This document shows, piece by piece, positions 26,078-34,323 of a stretch of DNA of 64,000 nucleotides (positions within the stretch are counted from its first letter, which is position 1; each line of letters starts with the position of its first letter). The notes under the pieces are model-generated. The model saw only the letters and a list, made by a program, of their open reading frames with translations, searched no databases and was not told the origin of the DNA. A program made the position numbers and the translations under genes. The DNA lies in contig NZ_CAJNBL010000040.1 of the NCBI RefSeq assembly GCF_905221025.1, positions 57,036 to 121,035 of the forward strand, read 5' to 3'. Source of the stretch: Candidatus Nitrotoga fabula. Lineage in GTDB: Bacteria > Pseudomonadota > Gammaproteobacteria > Burkholderiales > Gallionellaceae.

Positions 26078-27145
26078 ATGCTGGGGTATGCGCATGGTTT
26101 GAACACGGCAGTGGAGACGCTGAGGTGGCGTGAAGGTTCCCTTGAAATGATTGATCAAAGGGTTTTGCCGGATCGTTTTGAGTACCTGTCCTATACCTCT
26201 GCTACCGAAGTAGCTGAAGGAATCCGCTCCATGGTGGTTCGTGGTGCGCCGGCAATCGGCTGTGCCGCAGCTTATGGTGTGGCGCTGGAGTCAGCGCGAC
26301 TGATTCATGCCTGCAGTGAGGTTTTTGACGCCGGCATGGAGACTGGATTTGAAGTGCTGGCGACAAGCCGGCCTACGGCAGTAAATTTATTTTGGGCTCT
26401 GAATCGAATGCAAACTGTCTGGGATGCCAACAGGCATCGCTCGAAAAGGGAAATTGCAGATTGTATGCTCGCCGAAGCGCATGAAATATTTTCTGAAGAT
26501 GTGCGCAATAATCGAGCGCTGGGGGCGTACGGTGCAGCTTTGCTGTCTGACGGGGCGAGAGTGCTTACCCATTGCAATGCTGGCGCCCTGGCTACAGCCG
26601 GGCATGGAACAGCATTAGGCATAATCCGTTCAGCGGTGGAAACAGGAAAAAGCATTTCTGTTATCGCAGATGAGACCAGACCCTTTTTGCAAGGCGCCCG
26701 CCTAACTGCATGGGAAATGGTGCAGGAATGTATCCCGGTAACGTTGATTGCGGATAACATGGCGGGACACTTGATGAGCTGCGGAGAGATTGATGCCGTA
26801 GTGGTTGGCGCTGACAGGGTTGCAGTGAACGGGGATGTGGCGAACAAGATCGGCACATACATGGTGGCAGTGTTGGCGCAACGCCACAATATTCCTTTTT
26901 ATGTGGCATGTCCGTTATCCACTATCGACCCGGGCATGCCAGAAGGAGCTGCCATACCTATCGAGGAACGTTCTGCAATGGAAGTTACCGGGTTCAGGGA
27001 GTGTCAGTGGGCGGCAAAAGGAGTCCAGGTTCGTAATCCTGCTTTTGACATTACTCCTGCAGGGCTGGTGACAGCGCTAATAACAGAAAAAGGGATTGTA
27101 AGCTGGCCGAACGCTGAGAAGATTATGCGTTTGTTCGGGGTGTAA
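26078..27145 (+). CDS. mtnA: S-methyl-5-thioribose-1-phosphate isomerase
   Basis: 355 residues. Isomerises methylthioribose-1-phosphate to methylthioribulose-1-phosphate. Conserved blocks: TLRWREGSLEMIDQRVLPDRFEY, MVVRGAPAIGCAAAYG, TARPTAVNLFWALNRM-like TSRPTAVNLFWALNRMQ, the catalytic Cys in THCNAGALATAGHGTALG, the DETRPFLQGARLTAWE stretch and the Asp-containing VGADRVAVNGDVANKIGTY. ATG 26078 is chosen (AGGGTG seven bases upstream); a TTG lies two codons earlier. It closes the mtnP-aldolase-apt-mtnA run, and its stop is 12 bases from the convergent NtrC-type gene. Confidence 0.95.
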   Translation: MLGYAHGLNTAVETLRWREGSLEMIDQRVLPDRFEYLSYTSATEVAEGIRSMVVRGAPAIGCAAAYGVALESARLIHACSEVFDAGMETGFEVLATSRPTAVNLFWALNRMQTVWDANRHRSKREIADCMLAEAHEIFSEDVRNNRALGAYGAALLSDGARVLTHCNAGALATAGHGTALGIIRSAVETGKSISVIADETRPFLQGARLTAWEMVQECIPVTLIADNMAGHLMSCGEIDAVVVGADRVAVNGDVANKIGTYMVAVLAQRHNIPFYVACPLSTIDPGMPEGAAIPIEERSAMEVTGFRECQWAAKGVQVRNPAFDITPAGLVTALITEKGIVSWPNAEKIMRLFGV

Positions 27146-27157
27146 CTTGCTGCAGGG

Positions 27158-28537
27158 TTAACCCCCCGTGATGTGGTAATTTGAAATCTTATACCAAAGA
27201 GAACGTTCACTGATTTCAAGTAAACGTGCTGCCTTGCTTTTGTTTCCTCCGGTTTGCTTCAATGCTTCTGCAATCAGCTTGCGTTCAAGGGATTCAGTCG
27301 CCTGTGGAATGGATAGGTTCCCGGTTGGTATCACGGGATTTTCTGTTAAACCATGCCCCGAAGCAGAGACTGTCTGCTGGTCAGCACTCCAGCCTATATC
27401 TAAAGACAGATGTTCAGTTTTAATGAGGTGGCCTTGGCTCACAATAGTGGCACGTTCCAAGACATTTTCAAGCTCACGTACATTTCCTGGCCAATCGTAA
27501 GTGCCCAGTTTTTCCATTGCGGGCAAGTCGATTTCACAGCCGCGCTTTGCCAAAAAATGTTTCGCCAGTACGGGTATATCTTCGCGGTGCTTACGTAGCG
27601 GGGGTAAATCAATGCGAAATACATTTAAGCGATAATACAAATCTTCCCGAAGCAAACCTTCTCGAACTGCCTGTTGTGGGTCTCGGTTTGTGGCTGCAAT
27701 TACCCTGATATCAACTCCAATGGGCCCGTGGCCTCCTAGTTTCTCTATCGTGTTTTCCTGAAGTGCGCGCAATAATTTGGCTTGCAGGTTGACGGGCATT
27801 TCAGTAATTTCATCCAGGAACAATGTGCCGCCATCGGCTAATTCAAATTTACCAGTGCGGCTTTTAATTGCGCCAGTAAAAGCGCCCCGCTCGTGTCCGA
27901 ATAATTCAGATTCCAGCATTTCACCAGGAATAGCGGCACAATTTACGGCTACAAATAACCCATTCCGGCGGTTGGAATACCGATGGATGGATTGTGCAGC
28001 CAATTCCTTGCCAGTTCCTGTTTCCCCGACCAGAAGCACCGTAGCTCTCTCTGGTGCAACCTGGCGCATGGCCTGTTCAACCTGTTGCATGGCAGAAGAA
28101 TGACCCACAAGCCTTGAATGCTGCTTTTCTACCTCAATACGCAAGAATGAATTTTCAGCTTTCAGACGGGAGATGGATAGCGCACGACTGATGGCTATTT
28201 CCAGCGTTTCTAAATCAAAGGGACGTAAAATGTAATCAGAAGCCCCCAGTTTCATTGCGCTTACGGCAGATTCGATTTCTCCATGGGCTGTGACAATAAT
28301 TACCGGTGTGGCAAGTTCGGCTTCGCGCACGGCAGAGAGCAGGGAAATTCCATCCATGTCGGGCATATGCAGATCGCTAATAATCAAATCGGCCCCCTTT
28401 CTCATCAATATATCCAGCGCTTCTTTGCCGTTGGCTGCAATAAATGCCTGGTAACCAGCCTGTTTCAGCATGATTTCCAGGAGTCTGCGCATATTGGGCT
28501 CATCATCTACTGCTAAAACTCTTTTGTTCTGATTCAT
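27158..28537 (-). CDS. NtrC-family sigma-54-dependent response regulator
   Basis: 459 residues: receiver domain (1-115) with phosphorylatable Asp55 in LIISDLHMPDMDG, AAA+ domain (Walker A GETGTGKE 171-178, sigma-54 contact loop GAFTGA 218-223, Walker B GGTLFLDEI) and a C-terminal Fis-type helix-turn-helix (KQTGGNKSKAARLLEISERSLWYKISNYH). It activates sigma-54 promoters after phosphorylation. Odd: the receiver's nearly invariant Lys before Pro-Phe is replaced by Arg105 (DYILRPFD). It overlaps the histidine kinase gene by four bases, so the pair is translationally coupled. A perfect sigma-54 promoter lies 3.5 kb away at 32085-32101, the only one noticed in the window, and is the most likely target. 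Confidence 0.93.
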   Translation of the reverse strand: MNQNKRVLAVDDEPNMRRLLEIMLKQAGYQAFIAANGKEALDILMRKGADLIISDLHMPDMDGISLLSAVREAELATPVIIVTAHGEIESAVSAMKLGASDYILRPFDLETLEIAISRALSISRLKAENSFLRIEVEKQHSRLVGHSSAMQQVEQAMRQVAPERATVLLVGETGTGKELAAQSIHRYSNRRNGLFVAVNCAAIPGEMLESELFGHERGAFTGAIKSRTGKFELADGGTLFLDEITEMPVNLQAKLLRALQENTIEKLGGHGPIGVDIRVIAATNRDPQQAVREGLLREDLYYRLNVFRIDLPPLRKHREDIPVLAKHFLAKRGCEIDLPAMEKLGTYDWPGNVRELENVLERATIVSQGHLIKTEHLSLDIGWSADQQTVSASGHGLTENPVIPTGNLSIPQATESLERKLIAEALKQTGGNKSKAARLLEISERSLWYKISNYHITGG

Positions 28538-30189
28538 TTTGACTGGCTCTTTATCCGGGGCAGGCGAACAGTGAATGATGCGCCGCCTAAATGACTGGTA
28601 GAAACGGAAATGCTTCCATGATGTGCTTCTATGATTTGTCTGACTACTGCTAATCCCAGGCCGATCCCTCCCGAACGAGTGCTAAAAAAAGGATCAAATA
28701 TACGTTCGTGAGTTTCAGGCGCGATACCGGGGCCGTTATCCGCTACTTCAATTACAGCCTCATCCCGGTCAGCATATAAATGGATTTCTACCTGACCGTT
28801 ATTCCCTTTAATGATTTGCATCGCATTTATAATAAGATTCAGTAAGACTTGGGTAATCTGTTCACGATCGCAATTGGACCAGAGAGAGCTTTCTCCAGTC
28901 ATTGAAATGGCAACTTTTTTCTTTTGCGTTTGCGCGGAGAGCATGGCAATAGTTCGCTCAGTTGTTTCCACCAGATCCGTAGCCTGTAGCTCGGGATTGC
29001 GGACACGTGCCGAGTCTAGTAACGTATCAATCAGCTTGTTCATGCGGTCCGTTTCCGAGAGTATGAACCCACAGACTTCTTTTCCTTCCGTGCTCAGGCC
29101 CCGTTCACGCATCAGAATTTGGGCGGAAGACTTCAGTATGCCCAGGGGAGTTCGCACTTCATGGGACATTGCTGCAGCCAGTTCACCTACAACTGCCAGT
29201 TTGGCGGCGCGTGTCAGGTCTTCCTGTGATTTTCGTAAATCTTCGATCATTTGTTTAAAGGCAACAGAAAGTTCCTGTACTTCGTTTGGTCCCCCCGTGG
29301 GTACCGAGTCGGCTTTAGGCTGCGACTGGAAGTTGCGTGCAAACGCAGAAAGCCGGCGTAAGGGTTTTGCAATACTGGCGGCAATGGGTAACGCAGCGAG
29401 ACTGGCAATCGCTGCGACTACCAGCAAAAATAATAAGAATATTCCACCCAATTTGCGTATGGGTGAAAAGGCAATGGATTTGGGTTGTTCAATGCGCAAC
29501 TGCCATTGGAGGGATGGAGCCCCTTGATAGCCTTGTGAGGTGGCGGTAGCGATGATTGCGGAGCTATGCTGATAATTTTTCCAATGTCTGGTCTCGGCAA
29601 TACGTTCATGATGACGGTTAAACAGTGCAGCTGAGCGACTGTCGCCCGTTGAGCGTTCCAATATTTTTTCAATTGTTGTCCAATCGAAAATTGCATATAG
29701 CTTGCCAGTGACTTCTCCGGTGATCGGGTCGATTATTGCTGAAGTCAGAGGCAACTGGTTTTGACTTGGGAAAAGCTTGGACGAGGCAATGGGGGGAGAA
29801 TAATGCTGCCCGATTTTTCCTGCTTCGCTGGATGCAATAATCTGATTGGCCGAATTTACTGCGTGAATCTCAACATATATGCCGCGATAGGCTGATTTAA
29901 GCTCGTCCAGAAACCTTGATAGGCGCTTATCCACATCGCCAATCCGGAGTTCGTTCATGATTTCCAAATGACTCCATGAATTCACGTTTTGCATTCTTTC
30001 GAACATCATTCGGTCGATTTCAGCCATGGTGGCCTGTGAGCGTACCTCAATATCTTGGCTGATTTCGTGTTCTAGCGCATGACGCGCTTGCGCGAAGGCC
30101 ATGGCAGTAAATATGATCAAAGGCAGCAAGCTGGCCAGGGCGAAGGCGATCGGCAATAAATACTTTATAGAGATGGGTTTGCCGAACAT
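28534..30189 (-). CDS. Membrane sensor histidine kinase
   Basis: 551 residues. Two membrane helices (about 11-33 and 249-271) flank a roughly 215-residue periplasmic sensor of the Cache kind (IYVEIHAVNSANQIIASSEAGKIG, FDWTTIEKILERS). A HAMP-like region, HisKA with His343 in AAAMSHEVRTPLGILKSS, and HATPase_c (LLNLIINAMQ, DNGPGIAPE, GGIGLGLAVV) follow. It is cognate to the overlapping NtrC-type regulator. Architecture matches DctB/PrsK-like kinases that sense small extracytoplasmic ligands. The divergent porin and binding-protein genes, 118 bases away, probably serve the same ligand, but the ligand is unknown. Confidence 0.92.
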   Translation of the reverse strand: MFGKPISIKYLLPIAFALASLLPLIIFTAMAFAQARHALEHEISQDIEVRSQATMAEIDRMMFERMQNVNSWSHLEIMNELRIGDVDKRLSRFLDELKSAYRGIYVEIHAVNSANQIIASSEAGKIGQHYSPPIASSKLFPSQNQLPLTSAIIDPITGEVTGKLYAIFDWTTIEKILERSTGDSRSAALFNRHHERIAETRHWKNYQHSSAIIATATSQGYQGAPSLQWQLRIEQPKSIAFSPIRKLGGIFLLFLLVVAAIASLAALPIAASIAKPLRRLSAFARNFQSQPKADSVPTGGPNEVQELSVAFKQMIEDLRKSQEDLTRAAKLAVVGELAAAMSHEVRTPLGILKSSAQILMRERGLSTEGKEVCGFILSETDRMNKLIDTLLDSARVRNPELQATDLVETTERTIAMLSAQTQKKKVAISMTGESSLWSNCDREQITQVLLNLIINAMQIIKGNNGQVEIHLYADRDEAVIEVADNGPGIAPETHERIFDPFFSTRSGGIGLGLAVVRQIIEAHHGSISVSTSHLGGASFTVRLPRIKSQSK

Positions 30190-30307
30190 GGGATGTTAAA
30201 AATAAGCAAGCAGGTTTGAAAAAAATAGGGATTTAAGAAGGAAGAGCCCGTTGGTGAGTATAATTTACGACATTATGATCGTTGCCTGAACAGGGTAGTA
30301 GGTGGCC

Positions 30308-31297
30308 ATGCAATTAATCCGGATTTTCATTGTTGTAAGTTTACTCGTCGCCCAACTGGCTGGCAATCCGGCCTGCGCCGAGGTTCCTGCATTCATCAAT
30401 AATATTGATGTTGGTGGTTATTCCAGTGTGAGGGCACAAAAAAATCGTGGCGGAAATGCGGAAGCTGCCATTAATGAAGTAAGCCTGATTGTAAAGTGGG
30501 ATGATCAGGATCGCTGGCGTTTCTTTGCTGAAATCGAGGTGGAAGAACCCTTGTCATGGCATGAAGGAAAAGGAGTCAGTACTAGGAATGCGGCATTGGA
30601 TATAGAACGTTTCTATGCAGACTATACTTTCACTGATCAGTTAAATATTAGAGCAGGCCGCTATCTGACGCCGGTCAGCCGCTGGAACCTGTTACATGCG
30701 GCTCCTTTGGTTTGGACTACAACCAGACCAGTGTCCACCTATCGGTTGTTTCCCATGGCCCTGAATGGCGTGATGATGCATGGCATCAAACCCTGGGGAG
30801 ATGCGACATTCGAGTATGCTGCATTTGCAGAAACCTTAAAGGACCAGCAGGAAGACCGACATGAAATTCGTTATAAAAATGCATTTGGTTTGAGGGGGCT
30901 TTATTCGGGTTCGGTTGATGCCAGTATCAGTTACATGGAATTCGATGAGGATGACCTGCTGAAGCGTCAATATCGTATGGTTGGGTTGGATTTCTTTAAA
31001 TCCCATGATGGATGGGAATTAAGCGGGGAAGCTTTCTATCGTCGCACAAAGGATCTGGGCGAAAGCAGCGGCGGGGCATATTTGCAAGGGGTTGCTCCGC
31101 TGGGAAAGAAGTGGTTTGGGATAGCTCGCGTAGAAAGTTTTAAAGCGTCCATGCAGGAAAATAAAAAGCGTTATGTTTTGGGGTTGGCATGGCGCTACCG
31201 TGATAATCAGATATTTAAAATTGAATATGCGGGCGGACATCAGGAAGGCATATATATCCCTTCTGGTTTATTCACTTCGGTTGCGATACTGTTTTGA
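30308..31297 (+). CDS. Phosphate-porin-like outer-membrane beta-barrel
   Basis: 329 residues from ATG 30308 (a GTG two codons upstream is also in frame). Signal peptide MQLIRIFIVVSLLVAQLAGNPACA, then alternating strands such as WRFFAEIEVEEPL, IERFYADYTFTDQLNIRAGRYLTPVSRW, KRYVLGLAWRYRDNQIFKIEYAGG and a terminal TSVAILF ending in Phe. The RAGRYLTPxSRWN motif is shared with OprO/OprP-like porins and with uncharacterised barrels in Nitrosomonadales. It is divergent from the kinase and overlaps the next gene by four bases (TTGA). A TATAAT at 30259-30264 may be its promoter -10. Probably takes up, or presents, the ligand sensed by the two-component system. Confidence 0.75.
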   Translation: MQLIRIFIVVSLLVAQLAGNPACAEVPAFINNIDVGGYSSVRAQKNRGGNAEAAINEVSLIVKWDDQDRWRFFAEIEVEEPLSWHEGKGVSTRNAALDIERFYADYTFTDQLNIRAGRYLTPVSRWNLLHAAPLVWTTTRPVSTYRLFPMALNGVMMHGIKPWGDATFEYAAFAETLKDQQEDRHEIRYKNAFGLRGLYSGSVDASISYMEFDEDDLLKRQYRMVGLDFFKSHDGWELSGEAFYRRTKDLGESSGGAYLQGVAPLGKKWFGIARVESFKASMQENKKRYVLGLAWRYRDNQIFKIEYAGGHQEGIYIPSGLFTSVAILF

Positions 31298-31761
31298 GGT
31301 ACTGGCTTGCAATCATCGTAAGTTTTATTGCGGGCTGGGCGCAAGCCGGGGAAGCCTCTTTGGCGGTTGTGGTCGCGCAAAGTTTTGACGGGAAACCGCC
31401 AACGATAAGAGAGCTGGCGCTGATTTATAAAAGAAAAATGCTTTATTGGGAAAATGGAAACCGTATTTATCCAGTCAATTTATCATTGGATAGTGCATGG
31501 CGGCGAGATTTTTCCTTGAGTGTGCTTAAAAGTTTGCCTGATGCTCAAACCCAGTACTGGAATAATCTGTATTATCATGGCATTTCTCCCCCTTATGTCC
31601 TGCTTTCGGAAGAGGCGGTTTTGCGATTTGTTTCTGAAACAAGGGGAGCGATCGGGTATGTCTCTGCCTGTGCCGCAGACAATCGTGTGAAAGTGATTTT
31701 CTGGATTGACAGGTCAGGTGTTATGTCATCAGTCAAGCCGGAGTTTACTTGCCCTTCGTGA
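31294..31761 (+). CDS. Small phosphate-binding-protein-like periplasmic protein
   Basis: 155 residues starting with TTG 31294, whose last two bases share the preceding stop codon (TTGA), so translation is coupled. Signal peptide RYWLAIIVSFIAGWAQAGE. The mature part resembles half of a PstS-like solute-binding fold (PTIRELALIYKRKMLYWENGNRIYPVNLS, SVLKSLPDAQTQYWNNLYYHG, ETRGAIGYVSACAADNRVKV). Such short PstS-like proteins often accompany porin and sensor genes. With the barrel and the divergent kinase/regulator it forms a sensing or uptake module. The ligand is not visible; phosphate itself is unproven. Confidence 0.72.
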   Translation: MRYWLAIIVSFIAGWAQAGEASLAVVVAQSFDGKPPTIRELALIYKRKMLYWENGNRIYPVNLSLDSAWRRDFSLSVLKSLPDAQTQYWNNLYYHGISPPYVLLSEEAVLRFVSETRGAIGYVSACAADNRVKVIFWIDRSGVMSSVKPEFTCPS

Positions 31762-32084
31762 TGCAGGTGCCCCCGGATATTCCAGGTTTGTTACGGGTTT
31801 GGTATTGTTCTGATGAAAACGACCGAACGGTACGCATACCGGTAAATCCGGGGTGGATAAATTCCATTAATCAGGTTTGGGTTCTATACCAGACGTCTGC
31901 AATCAGAGCATTCTAAGACATCGGTTCTTACGGGTTCTTTTGTTCATCGTGCAAAGTTCTCATGTTTCCTGCAAAAAATGCGCGTGGGAAACGCCTTGTA
32001 ATGAATCCACCAATAACGGTTTGTTCGTCGAATATTAACTATAAGTAGTTGAAATTGTATTATATATTGCTTGGATAGTTAATT
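31762..32084. promoter_or_regulatory. Region upstream of the sigma-54 promoter with candidate enhancer dyads
   Basis: No gene seen. CGGTACGCATACCG (31828-31841) is a 5-bp stem hairpin, perhaps the end of the previous transcript. GTTTCC (31964-31969) and GGAAAC (31987-31992) form an inverted repeat about 105-145 bp upstream of the predicted start, where NtrC-type activators usually bind. TTCGTCGAA at 32024-32032 is a further short dyad. None is proven. Confidence 0.35.
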
Positions 32085-32101
32085 TTGGCACGGAAATTGC
32101 T
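32085..32101 (+). promoter_or_regulatory. Perfect sigma-54 (-24/-12) promoter
   Basis: TTGGCACGGAAATTGCT matches the sigma-54 consensus YTGGCACGRNNNTTGCW at every defined base. The invariant GG (32087-32088) and GC (32099-32100) are separated by exactly 10 bases. Transcription would begin near 32111, with AAAAAGGAA and ATG at 32135. It drives the thermostable-hemolysin gene cluster and needs an NtrC-type activator, one of which is encoded nearby. Confidence 0.88.
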
Positions 32102-32134
32102 TGTATATGGATAGTTTAACTAAAAAGGAATTCC

Positions 32135-32791
32135 ATGTTGCAGGCAATTATTACCCCCACGGTTCTTAAACGGCGCTCATGTGAGCCAGTTCTTGAAATT
32201 GACAATGAAACTGCATATCGCGCGGAAACGGCGTTAATGTCTTCCGATTTGTGTGGATTGTATTCACCGGATCGTCCAGAAGTAGAAAAATTTATTCAAC
32301 GTATCTTCAGGCAGGCATATGGCGCAAATGTCAGAAATTTCATGCCAAAAATATTGTGTTTAAGGGATACACAGCATCATTTGCGGGCTGTTGCAGGCAT
32401 GCGTTATGCGGAAAAGGAAGATTTGTTCCTGGAGCGATATCTGGATAAGCCTGTTGAGGACGTTATCGCATCCCACGCTGGTGTCGCGGTATTTCGTCAC
32501 GGAATTGTAGAAATTGGCAATCTGGCAGTGGAAGACCCGTTGTATACGCGTCTGCTAATGGCGGTATTGGGCAGGTATTTTTACAGTACGGATTCGGAAT
32601 GGCTTGTATTCAGCGCACTGCCAGTCGTTATTAATTCGGTAGCCAGGATGAAACACAGTATGCTGGTATTAGGGAATGCCAGCCTGGATTGTATTCCACC
32701 GGAAGAGCGTGCGGATTGGGGTAGTTATTACCAGCATCGTCCAAAAGTGGTTGCGCTGCGCCGGCATAACTGCTCCAGTATGAAAGATTGA
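32135..32791 (+). CDS. Thermostable hemolysin family protein (GNAT-like)
   Basis: 218 residues of the T_hemolysin family (PF12261, named after a Vibrio delta hemolysin). Seen: VEKFIQRIFRQAYGANVRNFMPKILCLRD, AVAGMRYAEKEDLFLERYLDKPVEDVI, VEIGNLAV, and the end WGSYYQHRPKVVAL. The family is thought to have an acyltransferase (GNAT/autoinducer-synthase-like) fold, so 'hemolysin' is probably a misleading name; no signal peptide is present. First gene after the sigma-54 promoter. The ligase gene starts five bases after its stop. I infer an acyl- or aminoacyl-transfer step in a small-molecule pathway, not a toxin. Confidence 0.88.
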   Translation: MLQAIITPTVLKRRSCEPVLEIDNETAYRAETALMSSDLCGLYSPDRPEVEKFIQRIFRQAYGANVRNFMPKILCLRDTQHHLRAVAGMRYAEKEDLFLERYLDKPVEDVIASHAGVAVFRHGIVEIGNLAVEDPLYTRLLMAVLGRYFYSTDSEWLVFSALPVVINSVARMKHSMLVLGNASLDCIPPEERADWGSYYQHRPKVVALRRHNCSSMKD

Positions 32792-32796
32792 TCGGT

Positions 32797-34323
32797 ATGA
32801 GTGTGTGCACGATCATGCGTGCAATTGAATATCATGCGGGGGTTAAACCCGATTCGATTGCACTGGCAGGGGAAAACTGTCAGGTTAGCTATCAGGAGCT
32901 GTTCAACGATCTGCGTTCGTCCAATATGGATTTTGGTTTGCGAATGGCACATGTTGTGGGCCTTGCAATGGATAATTGTCCGTGCTGGGCAATGCTGGAT
33001 TTGAAACTTGCCAGTACTGGCTTGCCGTGTGTACCTTTGCCATTATTTTTTTCTCCCGGTCAGATTTTGCATGCTATCCGTGACGCTGGTGTGGATTGCG
33101 TTATTACTGATCAGGTAGAAGTCTATGTCACGTTGCTGCAGTCTGCCGGACTGGAAATTGTAAGTCACCATCCGCATGAACTATACGGCAAGAAGTTCAG
33201 TGTGCTGTTTTTATGCTCAGATCGGGTCAGTTCCTTACCAGAAAATACAGCTAAAGTTACGTTTACCTCTGGCACGACAGGTGAGCCTAAAGGGGTATGC
33301 CTGGATGAGTATTCCATGATGCAGGTGGTTCTTTCCCTATATAAGGCAACCAAAGCCAATGATCAGGATAAGCATCTGAGCATGCTTCCGTTGTCAACAT
33401 TGCTGGAAAATATTGGAGGTTTGTACGTTTCCTTAATAGCGGGTGCCACTTGCATATTGCCTTCTATGTCGAGTATCGGTTTGCTAGGGGCATGCAGTCT
33501 GAATAGTAAAAAAATGATAACAGCATTGAGCCAATATCGGCCTACTTCAGCTATTTTGACTCCAGAGTTGCTATTTGGTCTGGTTACTGCCATTGAATGT
33601 GGCGAAGCAAAACCTGAGTCCTTGCGGTTCGTGGCGGTTGGGGGCGCTTCCATTTCAACGCATTTGCTACAGCGTGCCCAAAATTTAGGGTTGCCGGTTT
33701 TTGAAGGGTATGGTCTGTCGGAATGCGCATCGGTTGTGGCGGTAAATACACCTGAAGCATGCCAGCCGGGAAGTGTGGGCAGGCCTCTGCCTCATATTCG
33801 GATACAGGTTGCTGAAGATGGTGAAATTCTGGTGTCAGGAAATGTACTTCTGGAGTTCGCAGGAAATAAACCTTTGACTGTCAGAGACTTCTGGCCGACC
33901 GGTGATATTGGATATCTGGATCAAAACGGATTTTTATATATTACGGGACGAAAAAAAAATATTTTCATTACTTCGTTTGGAAGAAATATTTCACCTGAAT
34001 GGGTCGAGCGTGAATTGGTGCTGCACCCGGCTATTGCACAGGTCGCTGTATTCGGGGAGTCAAGGCCGTTCAATGTTGCAGTGATCGTTCCCATGCCGGG
34101 GCAGGAACCAATACAGATTCAGATGCAGGAAGCTATTGCGCAAACGAATGCCCTTCTTCCTGATTATGCAAGGGTTTCAAGATGGGTCATTGCCGATATG
34201 CCATTCACTTATAAAAATGGTTTGACGACAAGTAATGGCCGTTTGCGGCGGGAAGAAATTTTCAAACGTTATCAGAATGACATCCAGTCTTTATACGAGG
34301 GAACATGCCATGCCGTTTTATGA
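32797..34323 (+). CDS. Adenylate-forming acid-CoA ligase-like enzyme
   Basis: 508 residues of the ANL superfamily: P-loop TSGTTGEPKG (157-166), GYGLSE, the hinge PTGDIGYLDQNGFLYITGRKKNIFI and the C-terminal subdomain. It should activate a carboxylic (probably fatty) acid as an acyl-adenylate or thioester. Odd: the A10 catalytic lysine (usually in a ...GK... motif) is Arg482 in LTTSNGRLRRE, which in characterised enzymes weakens adenylation, so activity may be altered. ATG 32797 is used (TTG 32788 also in frame). The diiron oxidase gene overlaps its end by 14 bases. No carrier-protein gene is adjacent, so the product may be CoA- or enzyme-bound. Confidence 0.88.
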   Translation: MSVCTIMRAIEYHAGVKPDSIALAGENCQVSYQELFNDLRSSNMDFGLRMAHVVGLAMDNCPCWAMLDLKLASTGLPCVPLPLFFSPGQILHAIRDAGVDCVITDQVEVYVTLLQSAGLEIVSHHPHELYGKKFSVLFLCSDRVSSLPENTAKVTFTSGTTGEPKGVCLDEYSMMQVVLSLYKATKANDQDKHLSMLPLSTLLENIGGLYVSLIAGATCILPSMSSIGLLGACSLNSKKMITALSQYRPTSAILTPELLFGLVTAIECGEAKPESLRFVAVGGASISTHLLQRAQNLGLPVFEGYGLSECASVVAVNTPEACQPGSVGRPLPHIRIQVAEDGEILVSGNVLLEFAGNKPLTVRDFWPTGDIGYLDQNGFLYITGRKKNIFITSFGRNISPEWVERELVLHPAIAQVAVFGESRPFNVAVIVPMPGQEPIQIQMQEAIAQTNALLPDYARVSRWVIADMPFTYKNGLTTSNGRLRREEIFKRYQNDIQSLYEGTCHAVL

